Source: JABDCI01 sp964475835
Lineage (GTDB): Bacteria; Verrucomicrobiota; Verrucomicrobiia; JABWAM01
Assembly: GCA_964475835.1 (NCBI GenBank)
Contig: CAYYYL010000031.1
Coordinates: 1 to 33,430, forward strand
Direction: 5' to 3'
DNA: 33,430 nt
The notes beneath the pieces are model-generated. The model saw only the letters and a list, made by a program, of their open reading frames with translations. It did not search any database and was not told where the DNA came from. How positions within the stretch are numbered: position 1 is the first letter of the stretch; each line of letters begins with the position of its first letter. Both the position numbers and the translations under genes were made by a program. This document shows positions 1 to 8,314 of the stretch, piece after piece.

Positions 1-66
1 TATCTTGAAATATCCTCACTTCTCCCTTGCATGAAAACACCGTTGCTTCGTGGTGTAGAGATCGTC

Positions 67-840
67 TTACGGCTTCTTCGTGAAGTCGACGTGGGGATGC
101 ACGTCGTGGACGGATATGAGACGATCCGACATGTCGTTCAGTGCGAGACGGATGGTATGAAATTCCTCGGAAAGGAAGGTGAAGATGGGGGCAAGTTCGG
201 AGCGTTGGGCGAGTTGATGTCCGCCTGCGGCGCGGAAGTTGCTGCTGCCGAGGGACTCGTAATATTCCATTTCGGGTGCACCGCGGAATTGGGCGCGATA
301 ACGGATGTGATCCGGAAAAACGCCCGTCACAAAGAGGGAATGGTTGCCCACATGGGCCTGAATGAGAAACTGGGTGGAGTTGTTCGCCTGATGCAGTGCG
401 GCGAGCATGTCTACGATGTAGTCCATAGGGCGCTCATCCCCGGGGATGGGACACCGGGCCCGCTCCGTGCTTGAGAACTCGGCGAGCATCTCCGCCACGT
501 AGTCGGCGATGTGCCGATCCTCGATGCCGGAGCGTCGCAACACGTGCCGCACGAGAACATAAAAATAGAGATGCTTTGAAATCGTCAGGCAGGAATGATG
601 GTTCAGAAGCGCATGAAAGACTCGTTCGTCATCAAGAATCGTGTCGAGGGAGTCGGGATCGGAAAGGAGTTTGACCAGGGAGCCGGACGTATCGCCCGGG
701 GATGACAGGACCGAAACGATGAAGTCGGCATCCGCTGCCGTGAATTGCACACGGCAATTGGGCTGGATTACTTTCACTTCTTTCAAACAAACTACCACAA
801 TTTTTGCTAAAATACAAGCAAGTAAGTATTTGAATATCAA
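67..840 (-). CDS. Uncharacterised protein, about 235-257 aa
   Basis: I do not recognise this family. The product is a soluble-looking, mixed-composition protein with no clear catalytic motif. Its body, from about residue 22 onward, reads as a real protein with helical stretches such as RVFHALLNHHSC and DYVAEMLAEFSS, and it has many histidines. The first ~20 residues of the longest frame (MIFKYLLACILAKIVVV) come from unusually AT-rich DNA and may be non-coding upstream sequence. A GTG at 777 (before KVIQPNC) is an alternative start giving about 235 aa. No strong ribosome binding site decides between them. The gene is divergent from the LacI-type regulator at 1031, so the ~190-base gap may hold both promoters and it may be a regulatory target, although nothing direct shows this. 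Coding status is probable because the opposite-strand frames are shorter and lack protein-like composition. Confidence 0.6.
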   Translation of the reverse strand: MIFKYLLACILAKIVVVCLKEVKVIQPNCRVQFTAADADFIVSVLSSPGDTSGSLVKLLSDPDSLDTILDDERVFHALLNHHSCLTISKHLYFYVLVRHVLRRSGIEDRHIADYVAEMLAEFSSTERARCPIPGDERPMDYIVDMLAALHQANNSTQFLIQAHVGNHSLFVTGVFPDHIRYRAQFRGAPEMEYYESLGSSNFRAAGGHQLAQRSELAPIFTFLSEEFHTIRLALNDMSDRLISVHDVHPHVDFTKKP

Positions 841-900
841 TATGTTGCGATTATGAGTGCTATTCCTGGTGGTTTGTTTTCAATTTCTTGAGCAACCAAA

Positions 901-925
901 GGAGTCCGGGCCGTCGGTCCCTACC
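901..925. repeat. Half element of the GGTAGGG palindromic repeat family (family C)
   Basis: The reverse complement begins GGTAGGGACCGACGGCCC. This is the same constant GGTAGGG end plus variable GC-rich body as the copies at 9231-9261 and 29630-29727. It lies in the divergent promoter gap between the uncharacterised gene and the lacI-type gene. Confidence 0.5.
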
Positions 926-1030
926 TTTTTCGATTCAAAGGATGGAAGACTTTGAAGAAAGCCGCTCCAGTTATTCAACGCAAAGGGGATAAAATTAATC
1001 CCACTTGCAACACTCCAATTCCTGTCGTAG

Positions 1031-2074
1031 ATGAATGTCATGTCTGTAAACGATTTCAGAAAGAAGCATGCGACCTTGATGGATGTGTGCAAAGCGGCGG
1101 GCGTGTCGACCGCGACGGTGTCGCGTGTGATCAACAAGAGTCCGCTTGTTCGTGAGCCGACGCGGAAGCGTGTCATGGAAGTGATTGAGGCGTTGGGGTA
1201 TCGTCCGAGTTATGCGGCACGGACGCTGGCGCGTCAGAGGACGGATTCGCTGGGGGTGATTTTGCCGGAAATCGGAGGGGGATTTTTTGCGGAGGTGTTG
1301 TGCGGCATCGATGGGGTCGCGGTTCAGCATGAGATGCATTTGATGACCGCTTTTTCCCATGGACGCAACGACCAGGAGGAACTCCTTCTTCGCGTGCTTT
1401 CCCAGCGCCGGGTCGATGCCGTGATCTGTGTGAATCTTTCCCTTCCTGAGGGTTTTATTCGTGAGACGGCCACGCATGGCATGCCGATTATTTTGATCGG
1501 TCGTCCCGTTGAAGGCGCCAATCTCATTTCCGTGACTCTGGATAACGGGGGGGGTGCTGAAAAGGCGATCACCCACCTGCTGGAACATGGTTATAAAAAA
1601 ATTGTCGTTCTTGCGGGCCCGAAGGGGAATTTCGACGCAGACCACCGCCTGGAGGGATGTCGTCGTGCGATGGCTCGTGCGAATGTGGATCTTCCGGAGG
1701 AGATGATCTGGCAGGGGGCGTTTACCGAGGAGAGTGGCATGCAGGCCATGGAGGCTTGGTTATCAAAGGGAAAACCTCTTCCGGAGGCCATCTTTGCATG
1801 CAACGATTCCATGGCGTTGGGCGTGCTCGAAGTGCTCCATCGTCATCAACATCGTGTTCCTGAGGATATCGCATTGATCGGCTTCGATGATATCGAAACG
1901 GCCCGGCATCTCGGATTGACCTCGGTTCATGTTCCCATGCGGGAACTCGGCGCCGCTGCCGCAGAGGCTGCTTTTCAGCAAATTTCCGGAGGCGTCACCC
2001 ACCATCAAAGGGTCCTTTCAACCTCGCTGACAATTCGAACGTCCTGTCGTTGTAAGGGTAAAGCGGGTTCGTAG
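1031..2074 (+). CDS. LacI-family transcriptional regulator
   Basis: A cytoplasmic DNA-binding repressor or activator of the LacI/GalR family, 347 aa, the normal family length. Residues ~15-60 form the helix-turn-helix and hinge: TLMDVCKAAGVSTATVSRVI is a textbook LacI recognition region, followed by the hinge-like SYAARTLARQRT. Residues ~70-335 are a periplasmic-binding-protein-like effector domain (SLGVILPEIGGGFFAEVL; the EAIFACNDSMALGVLEVL and IALIGFDDIE segments are standard). The effector is probably a sugar, but it cannot be read from sequence. Starts at 1031 or 1040 (MNVMSVN) are both possible. The gene stands alone upstream of the helical-repeat pair and the sugar ABC importer, so local control of the importer is a reasonable inference. 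No operator was identified with confidence. Confidence 0.93.
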   Translation: MNVMSVNDFRKKHATLMDVCKAAGVSTATVSRVINKSPLVREPTRKRVMEVIEALGYRPSYAARTLARQRTDSLGVILPEIGGGFFAEVLCGIDGVAVQHEMHLMTAFSHGRNDQEELLLRVLSQRRVDAVICVNLSLPEGFIRETATHGMPIILIGRPVEGANLISVTLDNGGGAEKAITHLLEHGYKKIVVLAGPKGNFDADHRLEGCRRAMARANVDLPEEMIWQGAFTEESGMQAMEAWLSKGKPLPEAIFACNDSMALGVLEVLHRHQHRVPEDIALIGFDDIETARHLGLTSVHVPMRELGAAAAEAAFQQISGGVTHHQRVLSTSLTIRTSCRCKGKAGS

Positions 2075-2149
2075 AAATAGAATGTGTAATCGATTTCTTT
2101 TTCTGAAATACGGGCTGTTATTCATATTGTTATCGTTTACAATATAATT

Positions 2150-2230
2150 CTGGAGGGCGACGCTCCGTCGTCGCCTTCTGATCTCGGTGGTTTATTTTTC
2201 TGATGGCGACGCCTGGTCGTCGCCCTCCAG
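2150..2230. repeat. Two-hairpin REP-like element, family A (complete copy)
   Basis: Perfect 13-bp outer inverted repeats (CTGGAGGGCGACG at 2150-2162, complement at 2218-2230) enclose two hairpins. These are GGCGACG-CTCCGT-CGTCGCC (2156-2175) and GGCGACG-CCTGGT-CGTCGCC (2205-2224), each with 7-bp arms and a 6-base loop. The element fills most of the 164-base gap between lacI and the first helical-repeat gene and ends 8 bases before that gene's ATG. The spacer 'ctcggtggtttatttttctgatggcgacg' region (2183-2211) is echoed at 31885-31922. Confidence 0.88.
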
Positions 2231-2238
2231 AAACCTGA

Positions 2239-4071
2239 ATGAGGATTCAAAATGATCCGGTACCGTCACCCATCCACGATGAGCTTGATCCATGGGCAAA
2301 GGTTGTTTTGTATGGGATGATGAAAGAACGGAACCCCGATCCCAAATGGCTTGGTGGGATCGTTGCAGGTTTTTTTGTGGTGGTGTTTTTTTTGGGTTTC
2401 ATGACCGGGGAAACCCGGGCATATCGAATTGCGAAACAACAAAACACGATCGACGGTTGGGATTCTTATCTGAAGCGATATCCGCAGGGAGGGCATTGGC
2501 AGGAGGCGGAAAGGTTGTCGGACGCGTTACTGATGAAACAGGTGGAAGCGAATGCAAGGAATCCCACCGAGCTCGAAGCCCTTTTCAAACGGTGCAAGGG
2601 GGCTGAAACCGTCGCCAGGGTCAACAAAATGTGGGAGGCTGCGCTCTGGGAGGAAACGAAGCGGGCGGGAACCGAGGAGGCATACCGCAAATATCAGTTT
2701 CACTTTCACGGGAGTCAGAATGAGAATGAAGCCCGTAATAAGCTCGAGGAGTTGGTCTGGCGTCGCGCCCGGGAATCCAAAAAAGCAGAAATTTATCAGG
2801 AGTATCTGAAGGAATATCCGGGAGGGCTACATGCTGCGGAAGCGAGGAGTGCCTTGGGCGATTTCGCCTACGAAGAGGTTCGAATGAAGGATACGGTGGA
2901 AGCGTATGAAGCCTTTCTTCAGCAACATTACGAGCACAAGGAGGCAGCCAGACGTTTGCGGGAGCTTCGGTATCAACGGGCGGTGGACTTGGGGACGCTG
3001 GAAGCGTGGACCGCGTTTGACCAGGCCTATCACTACTTGTTTGAAGAGGGGGACGGTTCCGAAGTTGCCCAGATGAATGCGAATGCGGCCAAGGAATTGG
3101 AGCGCCTTCTTTACGAAAAAATCAATGCTCATCCGACCTTGGAATCATGCCGGGACTATCTCCTGCGCTATGAAAATGGCGCGCACTCCCCGCAGGTGTT
3201 GGTGAAGATGGAGCCGTGTCTTTTCGAGGAGGCGGTTCGAGTGAACCAATTTCAGCTTTATTTTGAATATCTCAGGAAATATCCGGTGGGATACCGTGAT
3301 CAGGAGATTCGGACCCGCCTGGAGGCCCTGCTTTTTGGCCCGTTGGCTGGAAAGGAAACCCTTTATTCCTTCAATGAATATCTGGAGCTGGTTCCAGATT
3401 CCAGTGACGCACTTCGCGCTCGCATGGAGCCATTGATGTTTGAATGGGTGAAGAGGGTCCATGATCTCGAATCCTGTGAGTTGTATTTGGACCATTACCC
3501 CAGTGGAAATCATTTGCCGGAGGTGCAGGAGGTGTTGGATCCGATTCTTTTCAAGAAGGCCCAGGAGGAGGACTGGTATTCGGTGTATGAGGAGTATCTT
3601 CGTAGATGTCCGAATGGAAAAAACGTCGGAAAAGCGAATGAGAGACTCGCCTTTTTGAAAGCGAACAAGGCAGAGATCGAAGTTAAATTTCCGGAGGTTC
3701 TCGAACAAGGACCAAGTCCCTATTCCAACGTTTCGAGTCCCTATTGGGGTTGGAGCACGGTGTTTAAGGAAAAATCCGGGAAGTGTGGTTTCAGGGTTTA
3801 TGGATCGGGTCATATTGAGGACAATCAGGAAAAGATGTGGGGAAGTTTGGGGGGTGGGGGAATTTCACGAAAGGAAGTGAAGGTTCCCGCTGGGGGCACA
3901 GGACAAGACGAGTATTGGTGTTCGTCAGGGGATCATCATTTCTGCAATGGATATGCAATCTTCAAATGGACCGGTGAGGATGCCGGAGGGCATCCCATTA
4001 CGATTGATGAAAAAGTAATCCTCAAACACACCGATTGTCCGGGGCCGAGAAAGGATCCTGTCATCCCGTAA
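2239..4071 (+). CDS. Membrane-anchored helical-repeat (TPR-like) protein with novel C-terminal domain, paralogue 1
   Basis: 610 aa. The N-terminus is cytoplasmic-looking, followed by one membrane segment at residues ~37-57 (WLGGIVAGFFVVVFFLGFMTG), so the bulk is probably outside the inner membrane. Residues ~65-480 hold about ten degenerate helical units built on YxxYLxxYPxGxHxxEA (for example YLKRYPQGGHWQEA, YQEYLKEYPGGLHAAEA, YLDHYPSGNHLPEV), like TPR or BamD-type repeats used for protein contacts. Residues ~500-610 form a separate, probably beta-rich domain with YWCSS, CNGYAIFKWTGEDAGGH and HTDCPGP, including three cysteines (561, 569, 600) conserved in the next gene. I do not recognise that domain. 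The next gene begins 4 bases downstream. No Shine-Dalgarno is visible before the ATG at 2239, which sits just after a REP element. Function unknown; a scaffold or envelope role is a guess. Confidence 0.85.
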   Translation: MRIQNDPVPSPIHDELDPWAKVVLYGMMKERNPDPKWLGGIVAGFFVVVFFLGFMTGETRAYRIAKQQNTIDGWDSYLKRYPQGGHWQEAERLSDALLMKQVEANARNPTELEALFKRCKGAETVARVNKMWEAALWEETKRAGTEEAYRKYQFHFHGSQNENEARNKLEELVWRRARESKKAEIYQEYLKEYPGGLHAAEARSALGDFAYEEVRMKDTVEAYEAFLQQHYEHKEAARRLRELRYQRAVDLGTLEAWTAFDQAYHYLFEEGDGSEVAQMNANAAKELERLLYEKINAHPTLESCRDYLLRYENGAHSPQVLVKMEPCLFEEAVRVNQFQLYFEYLRKYPVGYRDQEIRTRLEALLFGPLAGKETLYSFNEYLELVPDSSDALRARMEPLMFEWVKRVHDLESCELYLDHYPSGNHLPEVQEVLDPILFKKAQEEDWYSVYEEYLRRCPNGKNVGKANERLAFLKANKAEIEVKFPEVLEQGPSPYSNVSSPYWGWSTVFKEKSGKCGFRVYGSGHIEDNQEKMWGSLGGGGISRKEVKVPAGGTGQDEYWCSSGDHHFCNGYAIFKWTGEDAGGHPITIDEKVILKHTDCPGPRKDPVIP

Positions 4072-4075
4072 TCCA

Positions 4076-5848
4076 ATGGCAACCTCCAGCAAAATGAAAA
4101 GGAGATGGATGATCGCGGTGGCTTGGATGATTTGCGTCTTTCCCGGCCTGAATTCCCTTCGTGCAGGCGAGAACGAGGACTACCAGACGGCGGTCCGGCA
4201 GAATACCCTCGACGGCTGGGAGATCTATTTAAAACAAAACCCGGTTGGTGAGCATTCGAAAGCGGCTCGTGAAGCCCATGACGTGTTATTGGGGAAGGAA
4301 GTGGAAAAAAGCATTGGGAATTCCTCCATCCTTGAAAAACTTTTCAAGCGCAGCAAAAACCCGGCAAGTTCGGACAAAATCTTCAAGCTTTGGGATGAAG
4401 CGTTTTGGGAGGAGGCGAAGAAAGCGAACACCCAGGAAACATTCCATCGTTACCTCCTGCGTTTTCCGGGCGGCTCGCATGTGAAGGAGGCCAACGTGGC
4501 CCTGGATGAAGCCGCCTGGCGTGGTGCCCAGGCATCAGGCAAGATGGATTTGTATCAGGCCTATGTGGCGGACTTTCCGAACGGCGCTCATGTGGTGGAA
4601 GCTCGAAAAGCTGCATCCGATCTTTCCTTCGAGGCGGTGAAGGCGAAAGACACGATTGAAGCCTATGAGGTTTTCCTTTCCCAGAATTACGAACACAAAG
4701 CCGCCCAGCAGCGATTGCAGCAACTCCTGTACGAGCGGGCGGTGAATACTGGAACCCTTCAGGCCTGGAAAAGTTTTGCGGACAGATATCCAAGTCTAAC
4801 CTGGACGGGCGAGAGCAAGGAAGTTGTGCAGATGAAGGAAAATGCCCGTCGTGAGGTTGAACGCCTTCTCTACGAGAAAATCACCGCTGACCCGACCCTG
4901 GAATCATGCCGGGACTATTTGCAGCGATTTGGAAATGGGGTCCACAAACCCCAGGTGATGGTGAAAATGGAAGCATGCCTTTATGACCAGGCGATACGGG
5001 TGAATGATTTTCAGACGTATTTACAATATCTTCAAAATTACCCGGAAGGCTTTCGTGATCAGGAGATTCGAAGCCGGCTGGATGCCATGGTCTTCAAGCC
5101 GTTGGATGAGAAGGAGGATTTTTATACCTTTGAGGAATACCTCCGATTCTCGCCCAAGACCAAAGAGGCTCTTCTTTCCCGCATGGAGCCGTTGATGTTT
5201 GAGTGGGCGAAAAAGGTCAACACGATCGAATCCTTCAATCGATATGGGGCACGTTATCCCACGGGAGCCCATCGGGCAGAGATCCAGGCGGCGCTGGAAC
5301 CCCTGCTATACCAAAAGGCACAAGAGGAGGATTGGTACACCGCTTATGAAAAATATCTAAAGGATTGCCCGGATGGAAAAAATGTCGGGAAAGTAAAAGA
5401 GAGGCTCGCCTTTTTAAAGGCAAACAAGGCGGTGGTGGAGGTGGACTACCCCAAGACTCTTGAGCAAAAACCAAAATCAGCTTCCAACGATTTGACTCCC
5501 TTATGGGAATGGAAAACGACGTTCAAGGAAACGTCGGGAAAGATGGGTTTCAAAGTTCGGGGAACCGGTGAAATCATGGATTTGCAAGGACATCTTTGGG
5601 GGATTCAAAGTATGGGATCGCCCTACACCAGCCAGATCTATCGGGATGAGATCAAGGTTCCTGCCGGAGGCAGCGGAAAGGATTCCTATTGGTGTTCCTC
5701 CTCCGATCACAATTTGTGCAATGGGGATGCGATTTTTACATGGACGGGTGAAGATGCCGGAGGGCACTCCATCTCCATCAATGTCAAAGTTCATCTGCAG
5801 CATACAGGTTGTCCGGGTCCAAAAGAGGTGTTCAAACCAGTTCAATAA
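4076..5848 (+). CDS. Exported helical-repeat (TPR-like) protein with novel C-terminal domain, paralogue 2
   Basis: 590 aa, a close tandem paralogue of the preceding protein along its whole length. Instead of a retained membrane anchor it starts with a signal-peptide-like segment (MKRRWMIAVAWMICVFPGL, ending near SLRA), so it is probably secreted to the periplasm or beyond. A start at 4076 or at the ATG at 4094 (MKRRW) is possible. The same YxxYLxxxPxGxHxxEA units run to residue ~450 (YLLRFPGGSHVKEA, YVADFPNGAHVVEA, YLQRFGNGVHKPQV). Residues ~475-590 repeat the unknown C-terminal domain: YWCSSSDHNLCNG, WTGEDAGGH and HTGCPGP. Shared cysteines and the invariant WTGEDAGGH suggest a structured domain with a disulphide or ligand site (inference). 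It is co-transcribed with paralogue 1 (4-base gap). Confidence 0.87.
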   Translation: MATSSKMKRRWMIAVAWMICVFPGLNSLRAGENEDYQTAVRQNTLDGWEIYLKQNPVGEHSKAAREAHDVLLGKEVEKSIGNSSILEKLFKRSKNPASSDKIFKLWDEAFWEEAKKANTQETFHRYLLRFPGGSHVKEANVALDEAAWRGAQASGKMDLYQAYVADFPNGAHVVEARKAASDLSFEAVKAKDTIEAYEVFLSQNYEHKAAQQRLQQLLYERAVNTGTLQAWKSFADRYPSLTWTGESKEVVQMKENARREVERLLYEKITADPTLESCRDYLQRFGNGVHKPQVMVKMEACLYDQAIRVNDFQTYLQYLQNYPEGFRDQEIRSRLDAMVFKPLDEKEDFYTFEEYLRFSPKTKEALLSRMEPLMFEWAKKVNTIESFNRYGARYPTGAHRAEIQAALEPLLYQKAQEEDWYTAYEKYLKDCPDGKNVGKVKERLAFLKANKAVVEVDYPKTLEQKPKSASNDLTPLWEWKTTFKETSGKMGFKVRGTGEIMDLQGHLWGIQSMGSPYTSQIYRDEIKVPAGGSGKDSYWCSSSDHNLCNGDAIFTWTGEDAGGHSISINVKVHLQHTGCPGPKEVFKPVQ

Positions 5849-5872
5849 AGGCTCCTGAATGAGGTGGAAAAC

Positions 5873-5898
5873 GGCGACGACGGAGCGTCGCCCTCCAG
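5873..5898. repeat. Single-hairpin REP-like element, family A
   Basis: GGCGACG-ACGGAG-CGTCGCC followed by CTCCAG, identical in form to the right half of the complete elements. It lies 25 bases after the second helical-repeat gene and extends the downstream reading frame artificially (ENGDDGASPSS). For that reason the ABC binding-protein start was placed further in. Confidence 0.85.
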
Positions 5899-6004
5899 TG
5901 GAACTTTTGGCTGCCTCTTCAAAATGCTCGAAGGGGGTGTAACATGCCTTCAAGACTCCCTTCTTGATTCTCGCATCGACTCAGGAAATGATGAGAGGGT
6001 TCCT

Positions 6005-7399
6005 GTGAAACGTTCCTTTTTCAAGCTGAGCCCGGCCAAACCATTTGGGTTTCGAATGGGTGCCTGGACGATGACTCTCCTGTTTCTTTTGGGCGTGGTT
6101 CAGCTTTCTGCCGAACCGGCTTCAGGTCAGGGACGGATTGTGATCAAGTATTGGGAGAAGTGGACCGGTTTTGAGGGGGACGCGATGAGGGCGTTGGTGA
6201 ATGATTTTAATGCCTCACAGAATCGAATTTATGTGGATTTTCTCACCATCAGCCAGATTGACCGCAAACTGATGCTGGCCACGGGTGGCGGAAATCCGCC
6301 GGATGTGGCAGGCGTCTGGTCCTGGATCGTTCCGGTTTTTGCCGAGAACAACGCGTTGACACCTCTGGACAAACTGGCCCGGGAAGGGGGAATCAAGGAG
6401 TCGGACTACATTGATGCCTACTGGAGACTTTGTTGTCATCGGGGACGGCTTTGGGCGCTACCTTCCACGCCGGCAAGTCTTGCTCTTCACTGGAATAAAA
6501 AGATGTTTCGACAGGCGGGATTGGATCCCGAAAAACCTCCTCGCTCCATGGCTGAGCTTGAGGAGATGAATGAAAAGCTGACGGTTCGGAACAAGGACGG
6601 TAGTTTAAAAATTGTGGGCCATCTTGCTGACGAACCGGGTTGGTGGAGCATCAATTGGAATTTCTGGTTCGATGGAAGTTATTTTGATGGAAAGGATAAA
6701 ATCACAGCGGATACGCCCGAGAATCGGGCCGCCTTCGAATGGATTCAGAGTTATCCCAAACGTTTTGGAGCGGCAAATGTGCTTCGGTTCAAAGAGGGAT
6801 TCGGAACTTTTGCATCCCCTCAAAATCCTTTTTTCACTCAGAAAGTGGCCATGGTGATCCAGGGCGTGTGGATGTATAATTTCATCAAAAACTATGCGCC
6901 CTCCGACTTTGAATGGGGGGTGGCGCCGTTTCCTTCCGTGGATCCGAAGAAGTTGAAGGACGTCACGATTGTGGAGGAGGATATTCTGGTGATTCCGGTG
7001 GGGGCGAAGCATCCGCGGGAAGCCTTTGAATTCATCAAGTATGTGAACTCCCAGGGGCCGATGGAAAAACTCTGCCTGGCCCAGCGAAAATTCACACCTC
7101 TTCAAAAGGTGTCACCGGAATTTTTAAGAAATCACCCCAACCCCTATATCAAAACCTTCATCGATCTTGCAAAAAGTCCAAACGCCAAAACCCTGCCCGG
7201 ACTTACCAGTTGGAAAGAATTGAAAAATGACCTGGTACAGGCAGTCGGACAGGTGTGGCGCTTGCTTGCCACTCCCACGGAGGTGTTGCGCTATGTGGGG
7301 GCTCATCAGCAAAAGGCTTTTGACCGGAAGAATGAACAATGGTTGCGGGTTCAGCAAAATCGTGTCAGAGAATGGGATCGTCGGGAGGCTGATTTATGA
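6005..7399 (+). CDS. Sugar ABC transporter, extracellular substrate-binding protein
   Basis: 464 aa from the chosen start. This is a family 1 extracellular solute-binding protein (MalE/UgpB-like) that captures a carbohydrate in the periplasm for the two permeases encoded next. A basic N-terminus followed by TMTLLFLLGVVQLSAEP gives a signal peptide without a lipobox cysteine. The mature part begins near GRIVIKYWEKWTGFEG and contains the typical MLATGGGNPPDVAGVW and KVAMVIQGVWMYNF segments. The open frame extends upstream to a GTG at 5864, but that part translates a REP element. The GTG at 6005 is preceded by GAGAGGG at good spacing, and the ATG at 6056 is another option. The stop overlaps the first permease by 4 bases (ATGA), so the three genes form an operon. 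Substrate cannot be deduced. Confidence 0.9.
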   Translation: MKRSFFKLSPAKPFGFRMGAWTMTLLFLLGVVQLSAEPASGQGRIVIKYWEKWTGFEGDAMRALVNDFNASQNRIYVDFLTISQIDRKLMLATGGGNPPDVAGVWSWIVPVFAENNALTPLDKLAREGGIKESDYIDAYWRLCCHRGRLWALPSTPASLALHWNKKMFRQAGLDPEKPPRSMAELEEMNEKLTVRNKDGSLKIVGHLADEPGWWSINWNFWFDGSYFDGKDKITADTPENRAAFEWIQSYPKRFGAANVLRFKEGFGTFASPQNPFFTQKVAMVIQGVWMYNFIKNYAPSDFEWGVAPFPSVDPKKLKDVTIVEEDILVIPVGAKHPREAFEFIKYVNSQGPMEKLCLAQRKFTPLQKVSPEFLRNHPNPYIKTFIDLAKSPNAKTLPGLTSWKELKNDLVQAVGQVWRLLATPTEVLRYVGAHQQKAFDRKNEQWLRVQQNRVREWDRREADL

Positions 7400-8313
7400 C
7401 GAATCAGGAAAAACGAAATCTGCGACTGGGATTGCTGTTTGTGGCCCCGTGGTTTGTGGGCTTCCTTTTGTTAAACGTCTATCCCCTGATTGGATCCCTG
7501 TACTATTCGTTTTGTAATTTCTCCGTGTTATCCCCCGCGGTCTACATTGGTGCGGGAAATTACAAGGATCTGTTCACGGATGAAATCTTCTGGCGCGCGA
7601 TCTCGAACACCTTCTATTTTGCGGTGGTGTCCATTCCCCTGGGTATTGTGGTTTCCCTGAGCATCGCGATCCTTTTAAATTTTGATCTCAAGGGTAAGGG
7701 GATTTTTCGGACCATTTTCTTTCTTCCATCCCTGGTGCCCATGATCTCCCTGGCGGTCCTCTGGCAATGGATTCTCAATGGTCAATACGGTTTGATCAAT
7801 CTGGCCCTTCAACCGGTGCTGGAGGCGGTCAATGGATCCTGGGGAACTCATTTTGTGGCGCCCAACTGGCTTCAGGACGCCGCTTACTCCAAAATCGGAA
7901 TCATTTTAACGGGACTCTGGGGGGTCGGAAATGCGGTGGTCATCTACCTGGCTGGTTTGCATGACGTGCCCCGCCACCTTTATGAGTCTGCCGAATTGGA
8001 CGGCGCCAACTTCTGGCACAAGACCCGACACATCACCATCCCGATGATCTCTCCGGTCATCTACTTCAATAGCATCATGAGTCTGATTGGAGCCTTGCAG
8101 GTGTTTGCGGTTCCCTATGTGATGACCGGTGGCGAAGATGGGCCTGATCGGTCATTATTATTCATCGCCACCTACATCTATCGAAACGCATTCGACTATT
8201 GGAACATGGGGTATGCGTGTGCCCTCGGATTGATTCTGTTTCTGATCATTCTTTTTCTGACCCTTCTGGCCACGAAGTTGTCGGAGAAGCATATTTATTA
8301 CGCAAGCAAGTAA
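7396..8313 (+). CDS. Sugar ABC transporter permease, first subunit (UgpA/MalF type)
   Basis: 305 aa integral inner-membrane protein with about six membrane segments, starting at LFVAPWFVGFLLLNVYPLIG. The binding-protein-dependent transport signature (EAA loop) is visible as ESAELDGANFWHKTRHITIP at about residues 200-220; this loop docks the ATPase. It pairs with the next permease to form the channel. Its ATG overlaps the stop of the binding-protein gene. No ATP-binding subunit is encoded in the window, so the importer probably uses a shared ATPase encoded elsewhere, as MsmX-type systems do (inference). Confidence 0.94.
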   Translation: MTNQEKRNLRLGLLFVAPWFVGFLLLNVYPLIGSLYYSFCNFSVLSPAVYIGAGNYKDLFTDEIFWRAISNTFYFAVVSIPLGIVVSLSIAILLNFDLKGKGIFRTIFFLPSLVPMISLAVLWQWILNGQYGLINLALQPVLEAVNGSWGTHFVAPNWLQDAAYSKIGIILTGLWGVGNAVVIYLAGLHDVPRHLYESAELDGANFWHKTRHITIPMISPVIYFNSIMSLIGALQVFAVPYVMTGGEDGPDRSLLFIATYIYRNAFDYWNMGYACALGLILFLIILFLTLLATKLSEKHIYYASK

Positions 8314-8314
8314 C

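Noticed and set aside
31..474. Plus-strand frame opposite the first gene
   Set aside because: It has no recognisable protein features and is the antisense shadow of the minus-strand gene.
831..844. 14-mer TTGAATATCAATAT shared (inverted) with 31781-31794, considered as a common operator
   Set aside because: A few shared AT-rich 14-mers are expected by chance in a window this long, and the flanks do not match.
5864..6004. Upstream extension of the ABC binding-protein frame to a GTG at 5864
   Set aside because: The extra ~47 residues translate a REP hairpin, and a normal signal peptide with ribosome binding site begins at 6005.
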